Assembly: GCA_000482145.1 (NCBI GenBank)
Contig: AUXH01000058.1
Coordinates: forward strand, 1 to 52,312
Direction of reading: 5' to 3'
Origin: Strigomonas culicis
Taxonomy: Eukaryota; Euglenozoa; Kinetoplastea; Trypanosomatida; Trypanosomatidae
Length of the DNA: 52,312 nt
The notes beneath the pieces are model-generated. The model saw nothing but the letters and a program-made list of their open reading frames with translations. It made no database searches and had not been told where the DNA came from. A program made the position numbers and the translations under genes. Shown here piece after piece: positions 29,740-38,256 of this stretch (its first letter is position 1; each line of letters begins with the position of its first letter).

Positions 29740-30606
29740 ATGTCCGAAGAACTGCTGAATCAGTGGCGCGACCGCGTTCTCGAGGCGGAGACCGAAATCA
29801 GCATTGTCCAGGAGGAGATCGACGCGGTGCACAAGCGGCGCAGGGCGATCAAGCAGAAGGTTCACCAGTTCGACGACCTGGTCGCCGACGAAAAGCGCGA
29901 GTTGCTGAACCGTTTAGAGGAGGTGGAGGCCGAGGCGAAGAACCTCGGCGAGCGCTGCGAGGCGACCGTCGCGGAGAAGGACCAGGTGGAGGCCACGTAC
30001 ATGCGCACGCTGGACGAGTACGAGGGCATGCACTTTCTCGTGCACGAGATCAAGGACGCGGAGCGGATGCTCGGCGAGCGCGAGGACCTCGACGTCCGCC
30101 TGCAGCGCGAGTCGCTTGCCTGGGCGGAGGAGGAGCACAGCCTCCGCACGAAGCTGAACAACTTCCAGATGCAGCTGAAGCAGAACCGCAAGCAGCAGCA
30201 GACGGAGCTCACGGAGCTGGAGGCCGAGCTGGCGGAGCTGGAGCGGCGCCAGGCGCAGGAGCGCGCCGAGCGCGCGGGGGAGGTCAAACAGCAGGCCCGC
30301 AGCGTCGTCCGCGGCAGCCGCCAGCCGTCGCCGAGGCAGAAGGAGGAGACGTTCCTTAGCGCGAACAGCGCGGGGGGCGTCCCGACCCGCAGCGCCCCGC
30401 TCCGCTCGTGCATCAAGGGACAGCCCGCCGGCGCCAAGGCGGGGCAGGCCCCGGCGGCGCGGGCGGTTTCGCAGCCGCTGATGCAGGAGGGCGAGGGCGC
30501 CATGTCTTCACTAGAGGCGTTCCAGCAGATGCGCGCGCTCTCCTACGGCCCGGGGAAGCAGCCCCGGAAGCGCAATGTGCTCGGTGACGCGACAAACCAG
30601 CAGTAG
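29740..30606 (+). CDS. Coiled-coil protein with C-terminal destruction box, 288 residues
   Basis: Residues 1-190 are almost entirely charged heptad-like helix (for example ELLNRLEEVEAEAKNLGERC and QTELTELEAELAELERRQ), so a long coiled coil. The remainder (190-288) is disordered, rich in Ser, Pro, Gln and Arg. The last residues read RKRNVLGDATNQQ; R278 to N286 fits the APC/C destruction box RxxLxxxxN exactly and resembles cyclin B-type boxes. No KEN box is seen. I do not know an orthologue. A cytoskeletal or cell-cycle role is inference. The ATG at 29740 is preceded by a pyrimidine-rich region. Confidence 0.8.
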   Translation: MSEELLNQWRDRVLEAETEISIVQEEIDAVHKRRRAIKQKVHQFDDLVADEKRELLNRLEEVEAEAKNLGERCEATVAEKDQVEATYMRTLDEYEGMHFLVHEIKDAERMLGEREDLDVRLQRESLAWAEEEHSLRTKLNNFQMQLKQNRKQQQTELTELEAELAELERRQAQERAERAGEVKQQARSVVRGSRQPSPRQKEETFLSANSAGGVPTRSAPLRSCIKGQPAGAKAGQAPAARAVSQPLMQEGEGAMSSLEAFQQMRALSYGPGKQPRKRNVLGDATNQQ

Positions 30607-31032
30607 GCGCACCATTGAATATAGAAAGATACTATACAGATAGAGTTGTGTTTTCCCGTTTCTCTCGCAGCCGTTCTTAAAGAAAAAAAAAACTGTATTT
30701 TAGATGAATTTAGATCTTACTTTTTTCCTTTTCATTTGATTTGTAAAAAAGAGGAGTTTTCTTTGTTCCCTTCCAAAAAAAGAAGAATCGCTTTTGACTT
30801 GATCTTTTCTTTTTTGTTTACCCTTTCAGCAGACGTATAGAGGCTTTGCCTGTTTAGAAAAAAAAACAAAGGAAATAACTTTTTACGCTGATGTGTGCAC
30901 GCATCCCATAATTGTGCAGTCTGTATTGTTCAGCTGAAAGAGACACAACCTGGCTGCTTCACCGTGTCTGTATCTTTGCCTCTCTACTCACCGGTCTTCA
31001 TCCATTCTGTAATCTTTTCTTCTTCACAGACC
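30607..31032. other. Intergenic spacer
   Basis: AT-rich with several A-runs, then a pyrimidine-rich tract (about 30985-31026) ending in CAG. The open frame extending upstream of ATG 31033 has a non-ATG start and is spacer. Confidence 0.55.
31027..31029 (+). promoter_or_regulatory. Spliced-leader acceptor three bases before the DPH7 start
   Basis: CTTCTTCACAG is followed by ACC and then ATG. It is a strong polypyrimidine-CAG signal that places the acceptor only three bases before the start codon and so fixes the start. Confidence 0.6.
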
Positions 31033-32133
31033 ATGAAAGTGTCTCATGTCAATTCGTTCTCGACGGAGCTGACCTGTAACTGTCTGCTCCCTGCCAGGTC
31101 CAGCTCTCACCTGTATGCGGCTTGCTACGCTCACCGCCCGTGTTCGACCGCGGACGGCGGCGACACGTACAGCGGGGCACTGACCGACTACGCGGTGGAC
31201 GCCTCCCTGGCGCTGGGGGAGGGGCGTGCGTGCGCGATGGAGCAGCAGCCGGGCATCTTCGACGTCAGCTGGTGGGACCGCCCCGCGTTGGCCGAGGCGG
31301 CGGCGGCGGCGACGCTGCTGTGCTGCTGCACGGACGGCAGCGTGCGCCTCGTGGACCCCGCCACACTCGCGGTCACGCACACGTTCACCGCGGTGCACCA
31401 GGAGATGCTGACGAGCGCGACGCCGTGCGGGGCCGACGGCGGCGCCCTCCTCTGCACTGCGCACACGGGCGCGGCCGTCGTGTACGACGTGGCGCGGCAG
31501 CAGGTGCGCGACGTGCTGGAGGGGCACGAGTTCGACGCGTGGTGCGGCGCCGCCGCGCCGTGCGTGCTCACCGGCGGCGACGATGGGCTGCTCAAGTTCT
31601 ACGACTGGCGCGCGTCCACCGCGGCGACGGCGAGGATGCGCTTCGGCGCCGGCGTGGTGAGCATCGCACCGGTCGTGGCGGCCGGCGGCGACGCGGGGCC
31701 CCTCGTACTGGTGGGCTCCTACGACGAGACGCTGAGCGTGGTGGACGTGCGCCAGACGCGCCGCCCCGTCACGGCCACCGCGCCGATGGGCGGCGGCGTG
31801 TGGCGCTGCCGGTCGGCCGTCGCGCCGCCGCCGCAGTTCGGCGCGGTGCGCGAGACGGGGACGCTCGTGCTGCCGCTCATGCAGCGCGGCGCGGCCGCCC
31901 TCGCGTACGACGTGAGCCAGCCGGAGGGCCGGGTGTTCGGCGAGCCTTTGTTTTTCTGCGCGGATGCAGAGGCGCCGGCGACGGAGGACCCGCGCCCTCT
32001 GCTGAGCGACGACTGCCTGGTGTACGACACTGCTGTGCTGTCCGACCACCAACGCGCTGAGGAGCGCGGTACTGTGGCCACCTGCTCGTTTTACGAGAAG
32101 CGAATCGATGTCTGGCGGTTGAGTGTCGAATAA
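31033..32133 (+). CDS. DPH7: DPH7, diphthine methyl ester hydrolase (WD40), 366 residues
   Basis: DPH7 (WDR85 in human) removes the methyl ester from methylated diphthine on elongation factor 2, just before the last amidation step of diphthamide synthesis in the cytosol. The WD40 propeller shows family landmarks: GHEFDAW (164-170), GGDDGLLKFYD (181-191), LVGSYDETLSVVDVR (about 226-240), GGGVWR (253-258) and, near the end, ATCSFYEKRIDVWR (about 349-362). These match the typical DPH7 pattern GHEFEAW, SGGDDG, GSYDE, GGVWR and ATCSFYD. The length is in the usual range. The start is fixed by the CAG acceptor just upstream. Many Ala-rich loops reflect the GC-rich codon use. Confidence 0.92.
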   Translation: MKVSHVNSFSTELTCNCLLPARSSSHLYAACYAHRPCSTADGGDTYSGALTDYAVDASLALGEGRACAMEQQPGIFDVSWWDRPALAEAAAAATLLCCCTDGSVRLVDPATLAVTHTFTAVHQEMLTSATPCGADGGALLCTAHTGAAVVYDVARQQVRDVLEGHEFDAWCGAAAPCVLTGGDDGLLKFYDWRASTAATARMRFGAGVVSIAPVVAAGGDAGPLVLVGSYDETLSVVDVRQTRRPVTATAPMGGGVWRCRSAVAPPPQFGAVRETGTLVLPLMQRGAAALAYDVSQPEGRVFGEPLFFCADAEAPATEDPRPLLSDDCLVYDTAVLSDHQRAEERGTVATCSFYEKRIDVWRLSVE

Positions 32134-32528
32134 CTGAACCTTATAATGTCACGTTTAAGTAAAGCTTGTTGTTTAGTTGCAGTTGTGTGGATAGGGGGAT
32201 GTGCTCTGCTGCGCCCGATTTGGTTGCATTACTTGTACCTCTGCTTGCTGTTTTTCTTGCATCCATTCTCTTCCCCCTTCTTCTTTCTTTGTGGTTCTCA
32301 ATAGCTATGCTTGTGTTGGACAAGACCTCATTTTTCCTTTTTCGACCTGCTTAGGTTTTAAACATCAACAAAAGGAAGCACTGGATATAGCTTTACCTAT
32401 TATTTACCTTTTTTTTACCCCCATAACTTCATTTCTATTTTGAAACTGTATACCTGTAAGACATAAAAATTTCCCTTCTGTTGTAACGCTCTTTTTTTTC
32501 TTTTTCTTTTCCCTTCCATTGATTCATC
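32134..32528. other. Intergenic spacer
   Basis: Mixed AT-rich sequence with two pyrimidine tracts (about 32405-32445 and 32485-32520). AG at 32459-32460 is a plausible acceptor. The next AG after the second tract lies inside the following frame (GCAG ending about 32542), so the true start of the next gene is not certain. Confidence 0.5.
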
Positions 32529-33959
32529 ATGCGGGTGTGCAGGTTTTTATTTCGGCCCAGCCTGTTGACAGACCTCCAAACTGCGGTTGAGGCCAAGTCT
32601 GTACTCGCTGCTGCTCCGCTACAGCAGCGGCAGAACTTTTTGCGTGCGCTTCGGTCGGAGATTCTCCGCAATCAAAACAGCATTGTGCGCGCGAACCGGC
32701 TGGACGGCAGCGGCATCTCGGTCCAGGCCTCGCGCACGACGGAGGAGGTGACCGGGCGGCCGGACGCGCCGCGCGCGGCGGCCGGCGGCGGGCCCCGCGT
32801 CTCGTCGCCGCGGCCGCTGCTGTCGGAGCACTACGCGAGCCGCCTCCGCATCCCGCTGCGCGTGGACAAACTCATCCACGAGATGGACTACCTACTGACG
32901 TGCCGGGACCCCATCGCGCCCAGCGCGTGGGAGCGGCGCCCGGCGGACCCCAGCGGCTGCGCGGTCGACACCACCGTGACGTCCGACCCGCAGATCGACG
33001 TCAGCGAGGTCACCGTGCCGCTGGGCTTCGTCGGCGTGCTCTCGCGCTACCGGCCGCGCATGATGCTGGAGGCGGTCGGAATGGGCATCCTCGCCGGCAA
33101 CGTCGTGCTGGTGGACGGCGGCGCCTCCGTGCGGCACACGAACTACGCCTTCATGGTGTGCGTCCACAAGGCGCTCGCCGCGGCGGGGCTGCCGCGCAGC
33201 GCGGTCGTGCACGTCGACAGCAACGACATCGACCAGCACAAGACGGTGGAGTGGCTGCAGATGCGCAGCCGCGTCGACGTCGGCATCGTCTGCGGGCCGC
33301 CCAAGCTGTACGAGTTCGCGCTGCAGAAGTCGTCCATCCCCCTCGTGCGCGCGACGAGCCAGGCGACCAGCCTCTACGTCGACCGCACCGCGTCCTTCGA
33401 GACGGCGCTGCAGGTCGCCCTGAACTCGAAGTTCCAGCGCCCCGGGGCGGCGAACGCGCTGACGCTGGTGCTCATCCACAAGGACTTCCCCCGCTACGTG
33501 GAGCTGCTGAAGGAGCTCAGCGCGGCCGGCGCGGTGCTGCTGGGCGACCGCGCCGCGATGGAGCGCGGCGGCGACTGGGTGCGGGAGCTGGCCAGCGACG
33601 AGGAGATCCGCGGCATCGCGCACAGCTTCCGCGACATGTCGCAGACGCTCTGCGTGCAGACTATGGACTCGCTGGAGCAGGTGCTGCTGTTCCTCGACCT
33701 CTTCGGCTCCAAGCAGACTGACGGCATCGTGACGAACGATGAGGCGGCGATGCGCGAGTACTGCTCGCGCGTGGACAGCGCGGTGGTGCTCGTCAACGCC
33801 TCGACGCGGCTCTCCAGCGGGAAGCTGCTGGGCCTGGGCCCCGACATGGCCATCGCGACGTCCAAGGTGAACCACCGGGGGCCGCTGACGCTGTCCACAT
33901 GGACCACGCGGAAGTTTGTTGTCCGCAGCAAGTCTCCCACTGGCGCTTTGCGAAAGTGA
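32529..33959 (+). CDS. ProA-fold protein (gamma-glutamyl phosphate reductase-like) lacking the catalytic Cys, 476 residues
   Basis: It resembles glutamate-5-semialdehyde dehydrogenase (ProA) along much of its length: VTVPLGFVGVLSRYRP (162-176), GNVVLVDGGASVRHTN (190-205), ALAAAGLP, LNSKFQRPG (298-306), DGIVTNDEAAMREY, VDSAVVLVNASTRLSSG, LGLGPDMAIATSKVNHRGP and TTRKFVV. In active ProA the segment QRPGVCNALE holds the nucleophile; here it reads QRPGAANALT with Ala308 in that place. The GxGxCHxYVD region is also changed (ATSQATSLYVD). An insertion-like low-complexity stretch (about 70-95) is present. It is therefore probably a pseudoenzyme, and its function is unknown. The N-terminus (MRVCRFLFRPSLL) could be a mitochondrial presequence. 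Confidence 0.88.
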   Translation: MRVCRFLFRPSLLTDLQTAVEAKSVLAAAPLQQRQNFLRALRSEILRNQNSIVRANRLDGSGISVQASRTTEEVTGRPDAPRAAAGGGPRVSSPRPLLSEHYASRLRIPLRVDKLIHEMDYLLTCRDPIAPSAWERRPADPSGCAVDTTVTSDPQIDVSEVTVPLGFVGVLSRYRPRMMLEAVGMGILAGNVVLVDGGASVRHTNYAFMVCVHKALAAAGLPRSAVVHVDSNDIDQHKTVEWLQMRSRVDVGIVCGPPKLYEFALQKSSIPLVRATSQATSLYVDRTASFETALQVALNSKFQRPGAANALTLVLIHKDFPRYVELLKELSAAGAVLLGDRAAMERGGDWVRELASDEEIRGIAHSFRDMSQTLCVQTMDSLEQVLLFLDLFGSKQTDGIVTNDEAAMREYCSRVDSAVVLVNASTRLSSGKLLGLGPDMAIATSKVNHRGPLTLSTWTTRKFVVRSKSPTGALRK

Positions 33960-33974
33960 AGTGGGCAGACGACA

Positions 33975-34007
<33 letters not shown>

Positions 34008-34008
34008 A
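33975..34008. repeat. CAA microsatellite
   Basis: About eleven CAA/AAC units just after the stop of the ProA-like gene, probably in its 3' UTR. Confidence 0.9.
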
Positions 34009-34029
34009 GAGATTTATTTAAATCTCTTT
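34006..34029 (+). repeat. Perfect AT-rich hairpin in 3' UTR
   Basis: Arms AAAGAGATTTA and TAAATCTCTTT pair over eleven bases around TT. It lies about 50 bases after the stop codon, abutting the CAA repeat. Confidence 0.85.
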
Positions 34030-34425
34030 ATTGTGATGAACACTCGGGGTGAGAGTATTGTCTACATAAGTACACTGTTTTTTTTTTACCTTTAGACATT
34101 TAGCGACTCAATTCTGTTGTTAGTTCTTTTTTTTTTTTGGTTGCTTCTGTTTTTTTTTTTCGAGGTACTCATAATAAAAAAAAAACAGGTCAATGAATCA
34201 AACGTGCAGCAGATCGAACAGGAAAATGAATGAAGGCCTTTTTTCTTTATGGGCTCCTATGGTAATATCTAGTACTGCTCTTTTCTGCTCTCTCTCTTTT
34301 TTTTTTTGTTTCGCTGTTGTATCTTTCGTAAGAAGAAAAAAAAACGTATTGTTTTCAGTGACTGGAACACCGCCATTTCAGTGATCCGACACCGACACTG
34401 TCACACGAAAACAAATGAGTCTGCT

Positions 34426-36741
34426 ATGCACTGCTTCAGCGCGCGTTATGTACTAGACTACTGGTGTGACCAGCCGCCCTTCGCGTGCCTCGCCGCCCAT
34501 CCTATACTCCGTGAGGAGGCGGAGCTGCGGCTGCGCACGCTCCCTGACATGGACCCTTCGGAGCCGTTTTTACCTGCTAAGGCGTACGCCGCCCTGTCGT
34601 CGTGCACCGCGGGTGTGCGCATCGGCATATCGACGAGTGTGGTGCTGGAGATGCCGTACCACTGCATCCGCGTGCTCTTCCTGTACGAGTCGGAGCCCCT
34701 CCCCGCTCGCGTGCGGCAGCAGCAGGACGCGGAGCCCTGCCAGCCGCCGCTGGCGGATGACTGGGAGCAGGCGGCGCTGTATATGGAGGCGATGGAGGGT
34801 GCGCGGACGCCGGTGACGGCGCCGCCCCCGTCGCTGTGGTGGTGCGCGCGCGGGGGCCCCCTGGCCCTTCCCCTATACATCCACGTGTACAGGCTCACCG
34901 CGCCGTGGCTGGTGTGGCTGGGGCGCAACGTGGACGAGCGGCTGGCCACCTTCGCGGGGCTGTCCGTCTACGAGTGGCGCGGCGACGTCGAGCGCCTGGC
35001 GGAGCACCTGCCGCGCGCGCTGCCGCTCACCGCCTTCCACATCGCCTCGGGGACCCTTCCAGTCGTCGGTGCGCTCGCCACGTGCTGCGGCAGCTCCTTG
35101 GCGGTGCTGGACGCGCCGCTTCTCTATGTCCCGAGCGGCGGCCTGAGCGCTGCCGTGTCGCGCCTGTCGGCGCTAACGGTGTTGAATCTGTCGGACCTGA
35201 CGCCGACGACCGCGGACCATCTGGCGCACGTGGCGTTGCCGCTGCTGGAGGCGCTCACCCTCTGCAACTGCCGCATCGGCGCAGACCTGGTGCGCGGGCT
35301 GCGGCACAGCGCGCGGCTGCGGCGCCTCGACCTCACCGGCGCGCGCGGCGTGGACGACGCGCTCGTGCGGCTGCTGGCCGAGTGCTGCGGCGCCCTAACC
35401 GCGCTGCGCCTCGCCGCGTGCCGCGCGGTCACGGACGTGGCGCCGGTGGCCGGCCTCCCTCTCCTCCGCTACCTCGACCTCTCCAAGTCCGGCGTGGACC
35501 GCGCTGGCGCCCGGGCGCTGTGCCGCGCGCCGTCGCTCCGCGCGCTGCGGCTCTGCGGCTGCGAGCGGCTGTCTGTCCATGAGAGCGTCTGGGCGTCGCC
35601 CACTCTGCGGCGGCTGGACCTCAGCGGCAACGCGGAGTGGCAGGACGAGAGCGTGTTTCTCGCGTGGCTTCCGGTGCTGCCGTCCTGCGCGTACCGTTTG
35701 TGTGAGAGTGCGATCCGATGGCTGGACGTGAGCCACACGGCCATCAGTGACAGCAGCATACACTGCATCGTGAACACCTGCCCTCTCCTGGAGGAGCTCG
35801 TGGCGGGGTGGTGCCCCCACGTCGCGGCGCTCGGCGCGCTGGGCAGGCTGGAGAACCTGCTGACCCTGACGGTGCAGTTCGGCGGCCTGGGCGCGGCCGG
35901 GCTCGACGGGCTGCAGGAGAGCGGCTCGCTGGCGCGCGTCGACCTCTCCGGCTGCCGCAGGCTGCGCGTGGTCAGCCCGCTGGCGGCGCTGCGCACGCTC
36001 ACGGACCTGAACCTCTCCATGACGGGCGTCACGGACGAGGACCTCTGCCTCTTTGCCGACGCGCTGCGCCTGGCCGAGCCGGTCGCGCTGCGGTCGCTGT
36101 GTCTGCGGCGCTGCGCGGAGCTGCGCCACGTCGCGTGTCTGGGCGCGCTGCCGGTCCTGGAGCATCTGGATGTTGCCGCGACGAGTATTTTCAACGCGAC
36201 GCTCTGTGCCTTCTTCCGCCTCCCGTGCCCGGTGGAGTGGCGGGTGCTGGTGTCGCTGGGCGCGACCGCCCACGGGCTCACCACACTCGTGCTGAGCGAC
36301 TGCGTGGACGTGCGCAGCATCGCCCCGCTGGCGCGCGCGCCGGCGCTGCAGCGGCTAAACGTCAGCCGCAGCTCCGTGGACAGCACGTCGCTGACCGAGT
36401 TCGTCGACGTCCTGACGGCGCTCAGGAGCGCCGCGCTGGAGGAGCTGCATCTGTCGGGGTGTGCCTATGTGAGCTCGCTGGCGAGCGTCGCGCGCATCGC
36501 CTCCCTGCGCGTGCTGGTCGCGCGCTCTATGGCCATCGGCGATGACAGCTTGGCCGCCTTCGCTGGTCACGTGCCCGCTAGCATGCTGTGGGAGCTCGAC
36601 ATAAGCCATTGCCGCAAGATCACCAGTGTGGCGTGCCTGCTGGAGTGCCCCATGCTGCGCGTGCTGACGGCGAGGGATATCAACATGGATGGGCCCCTTT
36701 ATGAGGCCTTTTCCAACAACAAGTGTAAAGTCATTCTGTGA
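34426..36741 (+). CDS. Leucine-rich-repeat protein, 771 residues
   Basis: Residues about 1-230 are not recognisable. From about 240 on, LRR units recur: LSALTVLNLSDLTPTTADHL, LRRLDLTGARGVDDALVRLL, LLRYLDLSKSGVDRAGARAL, LRRLDLSGNAEWQDE, LARVDLSGCRRLRV, LEHLDVAATSIFN, LQRLNVSRSSVDSTSLTEF and LWELDISHCRKITS. Many units carry the Cys/Asn pattern of the AMN1/F-box-type (cysteine-containing) LRR subfamily. No F-box, kinase or membrane segment is seen. Start: the first ATG of the frame that yields a plausible N-terminus (MHCFSARYV); upstream codons come from T-rich spacer. Role: a protein-interaction scaffold, partner unknown. Confidence 0.85.
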   Translation: MHCFSARYVLDYWCDQPPFACLAAHPILREEAELRLRTLPDMDPSEPFLPAKAYAALSSCTAGVRIGISTSVVLEMPYHCIRVLFLYESEPLPARVRQQQDAEPCQPPLADDWEQAALYMEAMEGARTPVTAPPPSLWWCARGGPLALPLYIHVYRLTAPWLVWLGRNVDERLATFAGLSVYEWRGDVERLAEHLPRALPLTAFHIASGTLPVVGALATCCGSSLAVLDAPLLYVPSGGLSAAVSRLSALTVLNLSDLTPTTADHLAHVALPLLEALTLCNCRIGADLVRGLRHSARLRRLDLTGARGVDDALVRLLAECCGALTALRLAACRAVTDVAPVAGLPLLRYLDLSKSGVDRAGARALCRAPSLRALRLCGCERLSVHESVWASPTLRRLDLSGNAEWQDESVFLAWLPVLPSCAYRLCESAIRWLDVSHTAISDSSIHCIVNTCPLLEELVAGWCPHVAALGALGRLENLLTLTVQFGGLGAAGLDGLQESGSLARVDLSGCRRLRVVSPLAALRTLTDLNLSMTGVTDEDLCLFADALRLAEPVALRSLCLRRCAELRHVACLGALPVLEHLDVAATSIFNATLCAFFRLPCPVEWRVLVSLGATAHGLTTLVLSDCVDVRSIAPLARAPALQRLNVSRSSVDSTSLTEFVDVLTALRSAALEELHLSGCAYVSSLASVARIASLRVLVARSMAIGDDSLAAFAGHVPASMLWELDISHCRKITSVACLLECPMLRVLTARDINMDGPLYEAFSNNKCKVIL

Positions 36742-36944
36742 GTACTACCCAAAACAACAAGAGCAACCAACGATGATGAAAGAACATACTACACCACTGC
36801 AGTAAGGAACGGAACCGTGTGTATGTCATTTTTAAATGAATGCTGCTTCTTCCTCTCTCTTCTTCTTCATGTATCTGTCAGTAAAGGTGGTACCGCTTGT
36901 TTGTATTTCATTTTTTTGTTCACATTTCCTTTGTTTTTCCTTTT

Positions 36945-36946
36945 AG
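36945..36946 (+). promoter_or_regulatory. Spliced-leader acceptor for twin CX9C gene
   Basis: TTTTTCCTTTTAG follows a long T-rich tract. It leaves a 44-base 5' UTR before ATG 36991 and argues against the longer open frame that starts at 36817. Confidence 0.6.
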
Positions 36947-36990
36947 TTGACTGTCAGTGTGTGCTGTTTCTCTCGCGCCCTTCCCCTGCG

Positions 36991-37911
36991 ATGCCGCCCG
37001 TCACCAAGGAGCCCGTCCCCCCGGGCAGCAACGTGAACAAAAAAGTGGAGATAACGCCGGATAGCAAGCCGAATAGCATTTCACTTGAGGAAGCGGATCG
37101 GCAAACAAAATTAGGTATTTTTTTAGTCAACACCGGCATCGCCCAAGAGTCGCAGGTGTTCGCCGGCAATGCGGAGATCATGAAGGCGGTGCGCAACCGC
37201 CAAGTCCCCGACCTTCTTGTGATCAACCGCCCGCAGGACGACTGGCGGCGCCACCCCATCATCTGGTACAAGCCGTGGACCTGGTTCTTCGGGGGACCGC
37301 GTGTGAGCCCCATGCTGTGGACGAGCATGCCGCCGCCGCCGCCACCGCCGCCGCAGCCGGAGCGCAGGGAGGAGGGCTCCCAGACGGATGCCGCGTCACC
37401 GACGGAGGACGAGGCGGTGGATCTGCCGCCGGTGGTGATCAAAAAGCCGGAGCCGACGCCCCCCGCCGCCAAGAAGCGCAGCGGCCTCCCCCCCGTTGTG
37501 ATGGAGCCGCTGAAGGACAGCGTGGTGGAGGGCCTCGCGCCCGCCGTCCGCGCGGACCGAGAGAATCTGCTGAAGGCGGAGACGAGCGTGCACAAGATTC
37601 TGCAGGGCATCGAGGACACCCGCTACAAATACCTCGTCCCCTCGACGGAGCTGTCGTGCGAGGCGGAGGTGGTGGAGGTGGTGAAGTGCTACGCCGTAGA
37701 GAACGCGAATGCGGCCAAGAAGAAGGCAGCCATCCTGAAGGCGCGCGAGGATGAGCTGGCAAAGGGCTACAGCAATAGGATCGACGAAGACGGCTACCTG
37801 GACAAGCCCATCGTTCTGTTCGACGCCCTCAATTGCGGCCCCAAGGTGAAGAATCTGCGGCAGTGCACGGAAAAGATGCTAAAGGACTACTCAGATGGGG
37901 TTGCTATTTAA
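36991..37911 (+). CDS. Twin CX9C (CHCH-type) protein, MICOS Mic19-like candidate, 306 residues
   Basis: The C-terminus contains two exact CX9C motifs, Cys223-Cys233 (CEAEVVEVVKC) and Cys282-Cys292 (CGPKVKNLRQC), the hallmark of proteins oxidised by Mia40/Erv1 in the mitochondrial intermembrane space. CEAEVVEVVKCYAVEN resembles the first CHCH helix of CHCHD3/Mic19. The N-terminal 110 residues hold a conserved-looking segment (PDLLVINRPQDDWRRHPI, then WYKPWTWFFGGPR). A Pro run follows at 114-121, then a disordered linker. The 48 residues between the two cysteine pairs are far more than the usual ten or so. No classic presequence is visible, as expected for Mia40 clients. A MICOS role is inference. 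Confidence 0.75.
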   Translation: MPPVTKEPVPPGSNVNKKVEITPDSKPNSISLEEADRQTKLGIFLVNTGIAQESQVFAGNAEIMKAVRNRQVPDLLVINRPQDDWRRHPIIWYKPWTWFFGGPRVSPMLWTSMPPPPPPPPQPERREEGSQTDAASPTEDEAVDLPPVVIKKPEPTPPAAKKRSGLPPVVMEPLKDSVVEGLAPAVRADRENLLKAETSVHKILQGIEDTRYKYLVPSTELSCEAEVVEVVKCYAVENANAAKKKAAILKAREDELAKGYSNRIDEDGYLDKPIVLFDALNCGPKVKNLRQCTEKMLKDYSDGVAI

Positions 37912-38256
37912 CGAGCAAGCAGCTGTTTTTCTTTCTTACATTTCCTCTTTGTTTGTCCACTACAGCCTTATTTTTTTTCTTCTTTAAGGGTTTTGGATTT
38001 TTATCGGTGATTAATTGATTTGGAGTGCGTAAACAAAAAAAAAAAATAACGAAACCAAAACGTGAATTATTTAATCAAATAAAAGCAGACAAAATTTTTT
38101 TTTTCCCGCCTTGAGGCTCTTATGCATAGCATCGATGTGTCTGGTATAAACTTTCTCACGTGCCCCACGCTGCCCTGTTGCTGCTGTAAATTGCATTGTC
38201 TCTCCCTTATTTCTGCCACACGACAAGAGTAGTTTATTTCCTTAGGAGAGTCGATC
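37912..38256. other. Intergenic spacer
   Basis: T-rich then A-rich, with an A-run at about 38034-38047 and a T-run at about 38095-38105. No gene is seen. Confidence 0.5.

Larger units (their letters stand above)
33960..34425. other. Intergenic spacer with CAA repeat and hairpin
   Basis: Holds a CAA microsatellite, a strong AT hairpin, several T-runs (about 34078-34087, 34127-34138, 34151-34161, 34298-34307) and no gene. The open frame continuing upstream of ATG 34426 starts with TTG and is spacer. Confidence 0.6.

Noticed and set aside
32892..34007. Minus-strand 371-codon frame opposite the ProA-like gene, beginning with a Leu run
   Set aside because: The Leu run is the CAA microsatellite read backwards, and the remainder is antisense shadow.
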